Assembly: GCA_018660405.1 (NCBI GenBank)
Contig: JABJKL010000108.1
Span: 1 to 5,808, forward strand
Direction of reading: 5' to 3'
Origin: Pseudomonadota bacterium
GTDB taxonomy: Bacteria; Pseudomonadota; Gammaproteobacteria; Arenicellales; Arenicellaceae
DNA length: 5,808 nt
In this document: positions 5,325 to 5,808 of the stretch, one piece after another
Numbering within the stretch: the first letter of the stretch is position 1
How the letters are laid out: each line of letters starts with the position of its first letter
The notes under the pieces: model-generated
What the model saw: the letters and a program-made list of their open reading frames with translations, nothing else
Databases searched by the model: none
Told to the model about the DNA's origin: nothing
Translations under genes and position numbers: made by a program

Positions 5325-5668
5325 CGCGCCTTCAAGGGTCTTCTCATCCCTGTCGGGTTCGACATTTTTGTATGGAACAAATTTGAACTGCCGCAGGCAG
5401 CCCCAAAGGGGTGAGTCTCATTGATGAGACGAATGATCCTCTTGGGAATGCCAGTCTAACCTCAGTCGCGTAGATAATTGTTACGCGGTTTCTGGTTTTA
5501 CCTGATTGAATATATTCAATATTTTTTCACAGTAGGTCTCTAACCTTTTGGGGTTCCTGATTTATGAGTAATTTCGCAACACTCCCTATCAGCTTCCGCA
5601 AGTCTTTTATCGATACTTTCCCTAACGCGTGCAAAAACTCGATTTAGTCTCCAATGACCGCTATATAC
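5325..5668. other. Gene-free, hairpin-rich segment between tRNA terminator and IS30 element
   Basis: I recognise no gene here. The left part is densely packed with small inverted repeats: AGGG/CCCT (5335-5351), TGTCG/CGACA (5351-5364), TTTGT/ACAAA (5367-5381), CTGCC/GGCAG (5388-5400), CCCC/GGGG (5401-5411) and GTCTCA/TGAGAC (5415-5430). Further right lie CGCGTA/TACGCG (5467-5487) and a perfect 16-bp palindrome (5505-5520). Short open stretches exist: minus strand 5668-5540 (42 codons, cut by the IS) and plus strand 5564-5647 (27 codons, MSNFATLPISF...). Neither resembles a family I know. It may be a non-coding RNA, a dispersed intergenic repeat, or the debris of an older mobile element. Confidence 0.5.
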
Positions 5669-5808
5669 TGCGATTTCAACTGGTCGACGCAACACCTAAA
5701 CTCTAACTATAGAGAAGAGGGTGTTAAAAATGAAGCAACGACCGAGGATTTACTACACGGAAGCTGACAAAGCATTGATGTGGGATCGTTGGCAGAAAGG
5801 CGATTCAC
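5669..5808 (+). mobile_element. IS30-family insertion sequence, left end (continues beyond window)
   Basis: The left terminal repeat starts at about 5669 with TGCGAT, then TTCAACTGGTCGACGCAACA (5675-5694). This aligns without gaps with the end of E. coli IS30, which as I remember it has TTCAATTGGTCAACGCAACA at the same distance from its tip. A transposase start follows 36 bp later, as expected for this family. The right end, the full transposase and the target duplication (short in this family) are outside the window, so the exact first base is inferred. Confidence 0.75.
5730..5808 (+). CDS. IS30-family transposase, N-terminal fragment (runs off window)
   Basis: Only the first 26 codons are present: MKQRPRIYYTEADKALMWDR followed by WQKGDS. 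This is the typical opening of IS30-family transposases, leading into the N-terminal helix-turn-helix domain that binds the terminal repeats; the DDE catalytic domain would lie to the right. The ATG at 5730 has a good ribosome binding site, GAGGG at 5717-5721, 8 nt upstream. A GTG three codons earlier is in frame but overlaps that site, so ATG is preferred. Family assignment rests on a short segment plus the matching terminal repeat. Whether the gene is intact cannot be seen. Confidence 0.82.
   Translation, partial: MKQRPRIYYTEADKALMWDRWQKGDS

Noticed and set aside
5388..5407. CTGCC-GCA-GGCAG hairpin resembling a type I-F CRISPR repeat (CTGCCGnnnAGGCAGC core)
   Set aside because: There is only one unit, the loop is 3 instead of 5 nt, the flanks differ, and there is no second repeat, spacer or cas gene.
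5191..5424. Plus-strand ORF of 77 codons running through tRNA-Glu and the terminator
   Set aside because: It covers a complete tRNA and a terminator stem, so it cannot be a real coding region. Its end merely reads through the hairpin segment.
5415..5435. CTGATGAG...CGAAA-like string (TTGATGAGACGAA) suggesting a hammerhead ribozyme
   Set aside because: The space for stem II is missing, the conserved C of the core is T, and no stem I/III pairing with a cleavage triplet was found.
5454..5460. GTCTAAC, which fits the RYYYAAC end of an integron attC site
   Set aside because: No matching GTTRRRY box occurs at attC distance downstream, and no cassette or integrase is visible.

Overview
The window looks like chromosomal DNA of a gammaproteobacterium, most likely a free-living or marine member near the Pseudomonas/Cellvibrionales side of the class. 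This placement is inferred from three things. The dnaQ gene follows rnhA on the same strand behind a YafS-type methyltransferase. A family-4 uracil-DNA glycosylase lies next to rimI. A tRNA-Ala(GGC)/tRNA-Glu(UUC) pair is present. No species can be named from the sequence alone. All supported genes read on the + strand.

Layout: (1) Positions 2-442 hold the 3' end of leuA (leucine biosynthesis), cut by the window edge. (2) Positions 460-3733 are a tightly packed run: family-4 uracil-DNA glycosylase, rimI N-acetyltransferase, a YafS-like SAM methyltransferase, rnhA (RNase HI) and dnaQ (polymerase III epsilon). The first three abut or overlap, and rnhA is preceded by a 5-codon mini-ORF whose stop overlaps the rnhA start. 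Three of the five products (UDG, RNase HI, epsilon) act in DNA repair or replication fidelity. (3) After a 144-bp gap with a good sigma-70 promoter comes a 339-residue pentapeptide-repeat protein with 55 pentads in unbroken register. (4) Positions 4898-5324 hold a stable-RNA promoter, tRNA-Ala(GGC), tRNA-Glu(UUC) and a perfect 19-bp-stem terminator. (5) Positions 5325-5668 contain no recognisable gene but are rich in small inverted repeats. (6) From about 5669 an IS30-family insertion sequence begins (left terminal repeat, then the first 26 codons of its transposase) and runs out of the window.

The left 90% is ordinary housekeeping sequence. The accessory-type part is the segment downstream of the tRNA-Glu gene: structured non-coding DNA, a degenerate copy of the tRNA-Glu 3' end, a possible truncated minus-strand ORF and an IS30 element. 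This fits a tRNA-proximal insertion hotspot, but I see no complete novel system inside the window. The most rewarding items to check are the hairpin cluster at 5335-5430, the long uninterrupted pentapeptide solenoid and its promoter dyad, and the mini-ORF in front of rnhA.
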